A stretch of 59,014 bases of DNA from Candidatus Goldiibacteriota bacterium. Lineage in GTDB: Bacteria > Oederibacteriota > PGYV01 > DSYL01. Positions 1 through 8,422 of this stretch are shown here, in pieces (positions within the stretch are counted from its first letter, which is position 1; the number at the start of each line of letters is the position of its first letter). The DNA lies in the NCBI GenBank assembly GCA_018000835.1, contig JAGNJD010000003.1, positions 1-59,014 on the forward strand. The letters are read 5' to 3'. Below the pieces are notes generated by a model, which saw nothing but the letters and a program-made list of their open reading frames with translations, had not been told where the DNA came from and did no database searches. Made by a program: the position numbers and the translations under genes.

Positions 1-168
1 GATATAGGAAAAGTAATGAGAAAGACAGTGAGGGCAATACAAAATTGGATGAATAGTTATCCCGGAGCAATATTAAACTATAAAACATCCAATAATATAA
101 CAAGTCAATTTCTTACAAAAAAAACATGTGAAATTTTGGGTGTGGTGCAATAAAACTTGCAATTTGCC
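1..168 (+). pseudogene. IS30-family transposase, C-terminal fragment (cut by window edge)
   Basis: Reading from base 1, the frame encodes the last 50 residues of an IS30-type transposase (DIGKVM...NWMNSYPG...LNYKTS) and stops at 151-153. The stretch 1-168 is almost identical to 2777-2944, with a few changes near base 110, and the two diverge directly after. This places the right end of the element at about 168. Only the C-terminal tail is inside the window, so I cannot say whether the copy is complete to the left. Confidence 0.8.
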
Positions 169-194
169 TTGACATTACCCGCCATAGGACAAAT

Positions 195-223
195 TTGACA
201 AAATTGTATTAATATGCTATATT
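195..223 (+). promoter_or_regulatory. Sigma-70 type promoter for the lipoprotein gene at 334
   Basis: A -35 box TTGACA (195-200), a 17-base spacer and a -10 box TATATT (218-223) lie 110 bases before the start codon of the next gene. No coding sequence overlaps it. Confidence 0.6.
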
Positions 224-333
224 TTAAACAATGAAAATTGCTCTTGTGGTTATTTATTTTAAATATGTCTATGTAATTCACAAAAAATCTAACCAGAGAA
301 AAAGCTTTCCAATTAAATAGATCAGGAGGAAAA

Positions 334-2313
334 ATGAAAAAAAAATACTTTATCATTTTGTTTATTTTTTATTTATGGATTTTTGTTAATATGGGTTGTA
401 GCAAAAAGACAGAAAACCCAACTTCGCCGGATGCAGGTAATACATCTATGCCAACTGCAATTTTCACAGCCACATCTACATCCATAAATTCAGCGACTTT
501 CACTTTTACATCAATCGGTACTCAAAATAATACAATTACATTTACCCCGACTTTTACGCATACTAATACAGCCATTCAAACCGCTACTTTTACTGTAACT
601 CAAACAATAAGTCTTGCAGAGGCTCTTGATTTTCCAGCGGCTACAATTACAACTTCTGGAGATAATGGAGCAGAATGGTATGCATGGGATGGCTGGGTAT
701 ATTCAGGAACTCATGCTGCACGGGCAGGTGCTATAGGTAATAATCAAAAAGTAAGCATGTTTTTAAGTATAAATGGTCCTTCTCAATTTTCTTTTTACTG
801 GCATTCATCATGCGAAGATGGTAAAGATTATTTGAATTTATATATAGATGGTATATTTTATGACAGTATAACAGGGCTTAATGGGTGGGACTATAAAGGT
901 CCTTATGTGCTCTCTGCGGGTCCACATACTGTAGAATGGCGTTATGAAAAAGATTCTACTGACACAGGAGAAGTTTTTGGAGATACAGGGTATGTTGATT
1001 TGCTTTACATTTCTGATGCGCCAACAGAAACTCCTACTGAAACACAACAGGATACAAGCACAGCAACTGCAACATATACACATACATTAACAATAACAAA
1101 CACACAAACATATACTGAAACATATACTGAAACATTGACATCTACCTTTACTTTTACTGCTACAAATTCGGCTACAGTAACAAATACTTTTACTACAACT
1201 GATACATTCACAACAACAAATACTTTTACTGATACATTTACTGTCACAAAAACAAATACGCCAACCGATACTTTTACAATAACATCAACAAGCACGCCAA
1301 CATCAACAAATACGCCTAAGGTGTGGAGTTCTCCAACAGTGGTTTATAATTCAACTGGAAACTGGCCATGCATAATTGACAATAATCATGGATTTACTGA
1401 CAGTTCTTATTATCCGAGAATAGATGGTAATTACTCATCGACTTATGTTGCAGGCGAACTTGGCAAAAAATGGATAGCAACACAAGGTGGGATTTATGCG
1501 GCAATTGCAAACTATAAAGCTGCAGCATCAGATTATGGAGAGGCAATTTTATTAAAATGGAATGGTTCTGATTGGGATAAACTTGGAAGTGTGTCAGGTT
1601 CTGGTATTTATGGCAGTCAGTGTTCACTATTTGAAGATCCATATAATAGTGATTTATTTTATGCTTATATTGCAACAACCGGTGATCAAAAAGTTCATGT
1701 TAAAAAATACAGTGAAGGAAATTTTACTGATTTAAATCATCATACAGTTTCTAATAAGGCAGCTTATAATAGTGCTCCCGGTTGGGTTGCAATAACAGGA
1801 TATAATACCGGTTCCGGCGCCCAAATTTTTATCGCATATGTTGATTTGTCAATGAATTCAAAGACATCGGTTGCATATTATGATGGATATGACTGGTACA
1901 CATTTGGAGGTGGCACTCCAAATACTGCTCCAGCATCATATATTGATATGATGGCGCATAGCAGCGGAAATGTATATATAACGTATACTGAAGGCGGGAA
2001 AACTTACGTAAAAAGGTCAAATGGGGCAGGATGGCAGTCACTTGGTGGTGTAAATCCTGTATCAGACGCAAATGGTTCATATAATTCAATATATGTCGTT
2101 TCTACAACAGAGATTTATGTTGCTTATGCTGATTCGGGAAATAGTTATAAAGCAACTATAAAAAAGTTTGATGGGACATCATGGTCACTGGTAGGTTCTG
2201 CAGGTTTTACTCCGTCTGGTATAGATTATAACGGCTTATACAGCGATGGAATCAATCTTAAACTTTTTTACAGAAACACATCCGATTATAAACTTTATGA
2301 AGTAATTTATTGA
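334..2313 (+). CDS. Surface lipoprotein with two Thr-rich linkers and a beta-propeller-like C-terminal part
   Basis: 659 aa. The start is fixed by an AGGAGG site ten bases upstream. An N-terminal hydrophobic segment ends in NMGC around residue 22, a weak lipobox (no Leu or Val at -3), so lipid anchoring is likely but not certain. A Thr-rich linker (about 35-90) leads to a jelly-roll, MAM-like adhesion-type domain (about 92-230; WYAWDGWVYSG, YLNLYIDGIF, GPHTVEWRY). A second Thr-rich linker (about 232-325) follows, then some 330 residues of repeated short strands (IAYVDLS, VYITYTEGG, IYVAYADSG) typical of BNR-like propellers. It lacks the FlgD-like end seen in the other stalked proteins here. 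Its base use differs from the neighbours: ACGT is nearly absent and ATGT common, which suggests recent transfer. Promoter at 195-223. The ligand is unknown. Confidence 0.85.
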   Translation: MKKKYFIILFIFYLWIFVNMGCSKKTENPTSPDAGNTSMPTAIFTATSTSINSATFTFTSIGTQNNTITFTPTFTHTNTAIQTATFTVTQTISLAEALDFPAATITTSGDNGAEWYAWDGWVYSGTHAARAGAIGNNQKVSMFLSINGPSQFSFYWHSSCEDGKDYLNLYIDGIFYDSITGLNGWDYKGPYVLSAGPHTVEWRYEKDSTDTGEVFGDTGYVDLLYISDAPTETPTETQQDTSTATATYTHTLTITNTQTYTETYTETLTSTFTFTATNSATVTNTFTTTDTFTTTNTFTDTFTVTKTNTPTDTFTITSTSTPTSTNTPKVWSSPTVVYNSTGNWPCIIDNNHGFTDSSYYPRIDGNYSSTYVAGELGKKWIATQGGIYAAIANYKAAASDYGEAILLKWNGSDWDKLGSVSGSGIYGSQCSLFEDPYNSDLFYAYIATTGDQKVHVKKYSEGNFTDLNHHTVSNKAAYNSAPGWVAITGYNTGSGAQIFIAYVDLSMNSKTSVAYYDGYDWYTFGGGTPNTAPASYIDMMAHSSGNVYITYTEGGKTYVKRSNGAGWQSLGGVNPVSDANGSYNSIYVVSTTEIYVAYADSGNSYKATIKKFDGTSWSLVGSAGFTPSGIDYNGLYSDGINLKLFYRNTSDYKLYEVIY

Positions 2314-2384
2314 TAATATTTTTATAATAGAAGATATACTTTTTAATTAAAAATTATTATTAAAATTATATAATTCAGTATTTC

Positions 2385-2944
2385 CAAAGATTGTAAAATG
2401 AAGTGCATCAAATAGAGGTTCCATCGTTCACATGTGTTAGAATGTAATTGTAAGAAAAAACAAAACATAGAGGTGAAACGATGGGACCAGATAAGTATGA
2501 CACAAAGAATGGGAAATAAAAGCAATTAAAGGAAAGCGAAAGATGGAAGATAGAGGCGTATTTGAAAGTAGGATTGAAAAGCGAGGAAATAGCAGAAAAG
2601 ATGGGAAGAAACCGAAGCAGACACTTGTCAACAATGTTGTGTTTCCGAATCAAAGGATTTAACATTGAACAATTGATTCATGTCGTATGATTTGCCATTA
2701 AGTTTATAGTTCATTTGAAAGAGGAACGAACGAGAATCAGAACCGGATGATAAGAAGGTTTATAAACAAGGGCACAGATATAGGAAAAGTAATGAGAAAG
2801 ACAGTGAGGGCAATACAAAATTGGATGAATAGTTATCCCGGAGCAATATTAAACTATAAAACATCCAATAATATAATAAGACAATTTCTTACAAAAAAAA
2901 CATGTGAAATTTTGGGTGTGGTGCAATAAAACTTGCAATTTGCC
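2385..2944 (+). mobile_element. Degenerate, internally deleted IS30-family element
   Basis: The right end is set by the point where similarity to bases 1-168 stops (2944). An imperfect inverted match to it, about 14 of 21 bases, lies near 2390-2410 at the left. Inside are the helix-turn-helix part and the very C-terminus of an IS30 transposase, with the middle deleted. At about 560 bp it is half the usual IS30 length and cannot encode an active transposase. It lies directly upstream of the tRNA cluster. Confidence 0.7.
2530..2929 (+). pseudogene. IS30-family transposase relic
   Basis: The N-terminal remnant reads LKESERWKIEAYLKVG, then SEEIAEKMGRNRS (about 2541-2620), the IS30 helix-turn-helix. 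After about 100 bases of non-matching sequence the frame returns as YSSFERGTNENQNR and INKGTDIGKV, ending at 2929. ERGTNEN carries the catalytic Glu of the DDE triad. The catalytic Asp region is missing. The same C-terminus occurs at window bases 1-153. Confidence 0.8.
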
Positions 2945-2971
2945 GATGTTTATACACAACCTAAAAAAATC

Positions 2972-3000
2972 TTGATTTTGGTTAAAATCATTGATAAAAT
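2972..3000 (+). promoter_or_regulatory. Probable promoter of the tRNA cluster
   Basis: TTGATT (2972-2977), a 17-base spacer and TAAAAT (2995-3000) lie 46 bases before the tRNA-Thr gene, just past the IS30 remnant. Confidence 0.45.
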
Positions 3001-3045
3001 TATAAAGTTTTATTGATTGGAAAATTGCTGATTGAAAAACAAAGA

Positions 3046-3120
3046 GCTGGCGTAGCTCAGTGGTGGAGCTTCTGATTTGTAATCAGGTGGTCGGTGGTTC
3101 GAATCCACTCGCCAGCTCCA
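3046..3120 (+). tRNA. tRNA-Thr (anticodon TGT)
   Basis: The acceptor stem GCTGGCG/CGCCAGC, D-stem GCTC/GAGC, anticodon stem TCTGA/TCAGG with loop TTTGTAA, and T-loop TTCGAAT all form. CCA is encoded in the DNA. 75 nt. Confidence 0.95.
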
Positions 3121-3172
3121 GATTAACATAACCTTGAGACGAAAAAACGCCGGAAAATTTATACGTATTGAT

Positions 3173-3247
3173 GCGGGAGTAGCTCAGTGGTAGAGCTCTA
3201 GCCTTCCAAGCTGGATGTCGCGGGTTCAAGCCCCGTCTCCCGCTCCA
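3173..3247 (+). tRNA. tRNA-Gly (anticodon TCC)
   Basis: The acceptor stem GCGGGAG pairs with CTCCCGC. The anticodon stem CTAGC/GCTGG closes loop CTTCCAA. CCA is encoded. 75 nt. The roughly 35 bases before it resemble those before the tRNA-Asp gene. Confidence 0.95.
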
Positions 3248-3371
3248 GAATTTTTTTATTTAAAACTAAAAATAAAATGGCTTGAATTTTTTTTTATTAC
3301 GATATAATATATAAAAGTTCATTAAAGAATTTTATGGCGTAAAAACGTCGGATAGATTTACCTGTTGACGC

Positions 3372-3449
3372 GGGGGTGTAGCTCAGTTGGTTTAGAGCGT
3401 CTGCCTGTCACGCAGAAGGCCGCGAGTTCAAGTCTCGTCACTCCCGCCA
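3372..3449 (+). tRNA. tRNA-Asp (anticodon GTC)
   Basis: The acceptor stem GGGGGTG/CACTCCC leaves discriminator G and an encoded CCA. The anticodon stem TCTGC/GCAGA closes loop CTGTCAC. The first base is set at 3372 because the D-stem GCTC must follow two bases after the acceptor stem. 78 nt. Confidence 0.93.
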
Positions 3450-3624
3450 GATTTTAAGCAAAATAAAAACAAAAGTAATTCAGGGGATAAATTCATTTTA
3501 AATTATACGTTTATGTGAAAATTATTGGAATGGCATTTAGAATATACCAATTTTTGGAGGACATTTCAAAAATTATCATTTTTAATTAAAAATTGAATTA
3601 CCCGACGACAATACGTAATCAAAT

Positions 3625-4428
3625 TTAAGATAAAATAGGTTTCCCCCTTGGCGACCCAAAGACAGACATTATTATTCCTATTATTATAAATACCAGTCCA
3701 ATGGTTTTTGACAAAATCTGTTCATTGACTTTATTTGCAAATTTTGCACTAATCATGCCACTGATTGAGGCAAAAATTCCAAGGATTATTCCTATGACCG
3801 GCTGTATGCTGCGTTGCAACGCATAGCCGATTGTCCCGGAAAAAGTCGTTATCGTCATTAAAAAAGATGAGGTCCCGATTGCTATATGTATCGGAAAATT
3901 TAAAACAAATATTAAAATCAGCAATATCATGCCTCCGCCTCCGGCGCCAAAAATTCCGGTCATTATTCCTACAAAAAAACCAAGAAGCACGGAAACTATT
4001 CTCTTCTCGGTAGAGTTTTTAAACGTTATCAATGCCTTTGACGTTTTTCCACCGGTAACGTTTAATCCTCTTATCCATATTATTATTCCCATTATTGTCA
4101 TAAAGATACCAAATGATATGCCAAGTCCTAATTCGGGAATGCCTTTTGCAAAAATCGTTCCAAACTGTGACCCGATGATTGAACCTATGGCTATCCATAT
4201 TCCGGATTTAAAATCTACGTTTCCATTTTTATAATAAATGTAAGTTATTGCCAGGGAACATATAACGTTTACCATTAAACTCGTTCCTATTGCCTCATAT
4301 ATGGAAAGATGTAAAAACATGCTTACCATAGGGACGACAATCATTACTCCGGATGCACCGGTTAAGCCGGTTACCAGCCCGGTTGCTATGCCGATTGCTA
4401 TAATTCCTATTATTACTCCAACATTCAT
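3625..4428 (-). CDS. TSUP family permease (TauE/SafE type)
   Basis: 267 aa, almost wholly hydrophobic with about eight membrane segments in two related halves. The N-terminal half has TGLTGASGVMIVVPM and the second half GIFGAGGGGMILL, the paired Gly-rich signatures of the sulfite exporter TauE/SafE family. Known members move sulfite, sulfoacetate or other small organic sulfur anions across the inner membrane. The substrate here cannot be read from sequence. A strong AGGAGG site precedes the ATG on the minus strand. It stands alone, divergent from the kinase fusion gene, and no sulfur genes adjoin it. Confidence 0.88.
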   Translation of the reverse strand: MNVGVIIGIIAIGIATGLVTGLTGASGVMIVVPMVSMFLHLSIYEAIGTSLMVNVICSLAITYIYYKNGNVDFKSGIWIAIGSIIGSQFGTIFAKGIPELGLGISFGIFMTIMGIIIWIRGLNVTGGKTSKALITFKNSTEKRIVSVLLGFFVGIMTGIFGAGGGGMILLILIFVLNFPIHIAIGTSSFLMTITTFSGTIGYALQRSIQPVIGIILGIFASISGMISAKFANKVNEQILSKTIGLVFIIIGIIMSVFGSPRGKPILS

Positions 4429-4798
4429 CTTTTTTACCTCCTTAAAATAAATGTCAATAACATTTATTTTTGATTATTATTTTACGCAATTAGAATACTT
4501 AATTGATTTTATAAAGGTATTCTTTTATCTTTTATATATTATTATTTTTTTCAGATTTGTCCATAAAATTTTTTATCGGTTGGATATAAAATATGATGAA
4601 AAGATCAATTGCATTTAAATAAATTTTTAATTATTAATTTATAATTGTCAATTAAGGTTATATCCCTTTCATAGGGTTTACCGGGAAACAACGACTTTTA
4701 CTTCATTTTAACTAAATGGTTGTGCTTTTATCTCTTTTACTCTTGCCAAATGCATAAGCAATGATAAAATATTTAAAATCCGACAAGAGGTGTAATTT
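4429..4798. other. Intergenic region between divergent genes
   Basis: 370 bases of AT-rich DNA without a coding frame. It holds the ribosome-binding site of the permease (minus strand, near 4435), the promoter of the kinase fusion gene, and a short inverted repeat around 4665-4685 (TATCCCTTTCATAGGG). I see no riboswitch. Confidence 0.6.
4743..4770 (+). promoter_or_regulatory. Candidate promoter for the kinase-uridylyltransferase gene
   Basis: TTGCCA (4743-4748), a 16-base spacer and TAAAAT (4765-4770) lie 28 bases before the ATG. An AGAGG ribosome-binding site sits at 4786-4790. Confidence 0.4.
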
Positions 4799-6724
4799 AT
4801 GAAATTATTTTTACCAGGCCGTATATGCCTTTTTGGCGAACACAGCGACTGGGCCGGCGGTTACAGACGAATAAATGCAGAACTGGAAAAAGGTTACGCA
4901 ATAATAGCAGGCACAAATCAGGGAATCTATGCAGAGATTAAACCGCATCCTTCCAGATTAATAATAAGGTCAACTCTTAACGATGGCACAAAAACAGAAC
5001 CGTTTGAAATCCCGATGGACCGCGGGGAATTGCTAAAGGAAGCACAAAAGGGCGGATACTTTAGTTATGCAGCAGGCGTTGCATATCAGGTGCTCACTCA
5101 TTACAGGGTGAATGGCCTTGAAATAGACAATACGGCTACGGACCTTCCCATAAAAAAAGGACTTTCTTCCAGTGCCGCAATATGCGTGCTGGTTGCCCGT
5201 GCGTTTAACAGAATATATAACCTTAAAATGACAATCAGGGGTGAAATGGAATTTGCCTATATGGGAGAGATTACGACTCCATCCCGCTGCGGAAGGATGG
5301 ATCAGGGCTGTGCTTATGGTAACAGACCAATACTTATGACTTTTGATGGTGACTGGATAGACGTCCGCGAATTAAAACTATCCAAAAATCTTTATTTTGT
5401 TTTAGTGGACCTTTGTGCCGGCAAGGATACAAAAGAAATTCTTGCTAAACTGAATCAGGGTTATCCGTTTGCCGAAAATGACGTTCAAAGAGCGGTTCAG
5501 AATTACCTCGGTCCCATCAATGCAGGCATAACTAACAAAGCAGTTGAAATGATAGAGGCAGGAAATGCAGAGGAAATAGGGAAATTGATGAAAAAAGCAC
5601 AGGAGGAATTTGACAAAAACTGCATTCCAATATGCCCGTCGCAGCTTACCGCACCGGTTTTGCATAAGGTTTTAAATTATGAACCCATACAGCCATTTAT
5701 ACTCGGAGGCAAAGGCGTTGGTTCTCAGGGGGATGGTGCAGCCCAGTTCATAGTAAAAGATGAGGAAAGTCAGAATAAAGTAATTGAAATAATGGAAAAA
5801 AATTTAAAACTTCCGTGTCTGAAACTTACTCTTGAAACCGGCAGGAAAGTAAGAAAAGCACTTATACCTGCTGCTGGTTTTGGCACAAGGCTTTTTCCTG
5901 CATCAAAGGCAATGAAAAAAGAACTTTTTCCGGTGATTGGAAAAGACGGCAGGATAAAGCCGGCGATTCTTACAATCGTTGAGGAAGCAATCAGTGCCGG
6001 AATAGAAGAAATCGGGATAATCATCCAGCCTGCAGACAGGGCGATTTTTGAGGAATTTTTTTTCATGCCGCCAACCATTGAAAATTTTAACAAACTTTCA
6101 AAAGAAAACCAGGCATACAGTGAATATCTTCTGGACGTAGGACACAGAATTACGTTGATTGAGCAAAAGATCCAGGATGGATTTGGTCATGCCGTATACT
6201 GCAGCAGGGAATGGATTGGAAATGAACCATTTCTTCTCATGCTCGGTGATCATATTTATGCGTTGTCGGACGTTGAAAAATCCTGTGCCCGTCAGATAAT
6301 GGACGTGTTTGAAAAGAGAGGTCAGAGCGTTGTGGGACTCCGTGAAACTCCGGAAAACGAAGTCCGACATTATGGCTGTGCTGCCGGTATATGGGATATA
6401 GAAGGCGATGAGATTACGGTTACTGAGTTTTATGAAAAACCCGATGCAGAATATGCACGTAAACACATGCACATAAAAGGAATGAAGGATGACGTTTATC
6501 TTACGGTATTTGGTCAATACATACTTACGCCTAAAATATTTGAATACCTTGAAGAGGACGTTTTACACAATAACCGCAAAAGAGGAGAATTCCAGCTGAC
6601 GTCTTGCCTGGATAAATTACGTCAGGAGGAAGGGTTTGCAGGATGCATGGTAAAAGGACGGCGTTTTGACATAGGTCTGCCGGAAGCATACAGGCAGACC
6701 ATAATTGATTTCAGAAATGCATGA
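4799..6724 (+). CDS. Bifunctional GHMP-family sugar kinase / GalU-like sugar-1-phosphate uridylyltransferase
   Basis: 641 aa in two catalytic halves. Residues 1-350 form a GHMP kinase: PGRICLFGEHSDWAGG at 6-21, ATP loop GLSSSAA near 120, and Gly-rich motif LGGKGVGSQGDGAA near 303. From about residue 351 the GalU-type nucleotidyltransferase starts with PAAGFGTRLFPASKAMKKE, the signature for UTP:glucose-1-phosphate binding, followed by a LGDH metal/sugar motif. The protein would phosphorylate a sugar at C1 and pass the product to the uridylyltransferase, giving a UDP-sugar. Whether the sugar is galactose, a uronic acid or arabinose cannot be told. Known fusions such as plant FKP, which makes GDP-fucose, have an analogous design. 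The two glycosyltransferases downstream suggest supply of activated sugar for envelope glycans. The AGAGG site and spacing support this start. Confidence 0.85.
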   Translation: MKLFLPGRICLFGEHSDWAGGYRRINAELEKGYAIIAGTNQGIYAEIKPHPSRLIIRSTLNDGTKTEPFEIPMDRGELLKEAQKGGYFSYAAGVAYQVLTHYRVNGLEIDNTATDLPIKKGLSSSAAICVLVARAFNRIYNLKMTIRGEMEFAYMGEITTPSRCGRMDQGCAYGNRPILMTFDGDWIDVRELKLSKNLYFVLVDLCAGKDTKEILAKLNQGYPFAENDVQRAVQNYLGPINAGITNKAVEMIEAGNAEEIGKLMKKAQEEFDKNCIPICPSQLTAPVLHKVLNYEPIQPFILGGKGVGSQGDGAAQFIVKDEESQNKVIEIMEKNLKLPCLKLTLETGRKVRKALIPAAGFGTRLFPASKAMKKELFPVIGKDGRIKPAILTIVEEAISAGIEEIGIIIQPADRAIFEEFFFMPPTIENFNKLSKENQAYSEYLLDVGHRITLIEQKIQDGFGHAVYCSREWIGNEPFLLMLGDHIYALSDVEKSCARQIMDVFEKRGQSVVGLRETPENEVRHYGCAAGIWDIEGDEITVTEFYEKPDAEYARKHMHIKGMKDDVYLTVFGQYILTPKIFEYLEEDVLHNNRKRGEFQLTSCLDKLRQEEGFAGCMVKGRRFDIGLPEAYRQTIIDFRNA

Positions 6725-6803
6725 ACATGATTCTTGCCGCATTATTTTAAAAATTTGAAAAATATACAACTTTAGCCCGTGCATATAAAAAATTAATAAT
6801 TTT

Positions 6804-8417
6804 GTGGTGAATATGAACTTAAACGAAACGTTTAATAAATTAAAACAAAAGTCAATATTTCCAAAAATTTTCTTTTTTCTTTCGTTATTTCTTGTCATTT
6901 TTGTCCGGCTACGGCTTTTATCAATGCCGCTGGACAGGGATGAGGGAGCATGGGCATACGAAGGTTGGCTTTTACTAAACGGCATTCCGCCGTTTACTTA
7001 TTTTTATGATGCAAAAATGGTCGGGACGTACTATCTTTATGCCTTTTTTATGATGCTGTTCGGACAGACCATAGAAGGCGTTAGAATCGGAATATTATTT
7101 ACCATATTGATAAATATGTTTTTAATTTACGCCGTCTCAAAAAAGATTTCAGGTAATTCAGACTCCGGAATGCTTGCCTGCTCATTTTATGCGTTATTTT
7201 CGCTTGATTATGGAACCCTTGCTTTAAGCGGATATACGACGCATTTTGTCCTTACTTTTATCATGTTGTCGGTCATTTTCTTGCTGGATGCGTTAAAAAA
7301 GGAAAATGCATTTTTGTTTTTTTTAAGCGGCATGTTTGCGGGCTGTTCGTTTTGCGTAAAGCAGCCTGCGGTTTTTTTTATTATACTTTTCCTGGTTTAC
7401 ATTTTAGTGGTAATGTATTTAAGAAAAACCATGGTTAAGAAAATAATAAAAAATGCTTTATCATTTATTGCAGGGGCAGCAGCTGTTTTTCTTGTTATAT
7501 GCCTGATTATGAAAAATTACGGAGTTTTTGATAAATTCTGGTTTATGACTATAACTTTTGCAATGTCACACGGACAGCAGTTATCATTAAATAATTTATT
7601 TTATATTTTTTCTTTTTTTATCAGAGAATACGGAATTTTTTTAAAGGTAACTCTTATTTTAACTGTTTTATATTGTTTTTTTGTTATATTCTACATAAAA
7701 GAAACTGAAAAAAAATTTTTATATGTGACATTGTTTGTTTCTTCTGTTTTGTTTTGCCTTTCAGGCTTTTATTTAAGGCCTCATTACTTTATTATTTTTT
7801 CCTTACCTGCCGCTCTTTTTTTATCAGAAAAATTTTATGATTCAAAGAATAAACCGGTAATATCAAGGAAATTAAATAATTTTTTTTACGTTTTATTGCT
7901 GTTTTTATTATTATTTACACAGAATGACGTTTTGTTTAAATTAAGCCCGGACCAGGTAAGCAGAAAGATTTTTCGTAATAATCCATTCCCAGAATCAATA
8001 GAAATAGCAAAATTCATTAAAAATAATACAAAAGACACCGATAGAATAGTAATTATAGGTTCAGAACCGCAGATATTGTTTTATGCAAAAAGGAAATCAG
8101 CAACTGGTTACGTATGCTTTAATCAGATGATGGATGTAAGTAAAATTGCAGATGAAATGCAAATAGAAGCAATAAAAGAAATAGAACAGTCAAACCCCGC
8201 ATACCTGGTATTTGTAAACATTTATGATTCTCTTGGAATGTATGGGGGGTCGTCAACAAGAATTTTTGAATGGTTAAAAAGCACAACAAAAAATCTTAAG
8301 TTGTCAGGTATTGTAAATATTATTTCATTGGACAGAACCGATTACGTATGGGGACCACAGGCAGAGAAATACCAATTGCAATCAAATTCATGGATAGCAG
8401 TTTTTAAATTTAAATAA
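6804..8417 (+). CDS. GT39/ArnT-like membrane glycosyltransferase (paralogue 1)
   Basis: 537 aa with about eleven membrane helices. After the first helix comes MPLDRDEGAWAY, the acidic loop motif of the PMT/ArnT (GT-C) fold, where the Asp/Glu pair binds metal and the lipid-phosphate sugar. The soluble C-terminal part holds IIGSEPQILFYA, seen in this family. Such enzymes move a sugar from a polyprenyl-phosphate donor to protein or lipid at the outer face of the inner membrane. The start is uncertain: GTG at 6804 or 6807, or ATG at 6813, none with a well-spaced ribosome-binding site. Five bases separate it from a closely related gene. Confidence 0.8.
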   Translation: MVNMNLNETFNKLKQKSIFPKIFFFLSLFLVIFVRLRLLSMPLDRDEGAWAYEGWLLLNGIPPFTYFYDAKMVGTYYLYAFFMMLFGQTIEGVRIGILFTILINMFLIYAVSKKISGNSDSGMLACSFYALFSLDYGTLALSGYTTHFVLTFIMLSVIFLLDALKKENAFLFFLSGMFAGCSFCVKQPAVFFIILFLVYILVVMYLRKTMVKKIIKNALSFIAGAAAVFLVICLIMKNYGVFDKFWFMTITFAMSHGQQLSLNNLFYIFSFFIREYGIFLKVTLILTVLYCFFVIFYIKETEKKFLYVTLFVSSVLFCLSGFYLRPHYFIIFSLPAALFLSEKFYDSKNKPVISRKLNNFFYVLLLFLLLFTQNDVLFKLSPDQVSRKIFRNNPFPESIEIAKFIKNNTKDTDRIVIIGSEPQILFYAKRKSATGYVCFNQMMDVSKIADEMQIEAIKEIEQSNPAYLVFVNIYDSLGMYGGSSTRIFEWLKSTTKNLKLSGIVNIISLDRTDYVWGPQAEKYQLQSNSWIAVFKFK

Positions 8418-8422
8418 TCGTT

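Noticed and set aside
1005..1295. Minus-strand Val-rich open frame
   Set aside because: Antisense of the Thr-rich linker of the lipoprotein gene.
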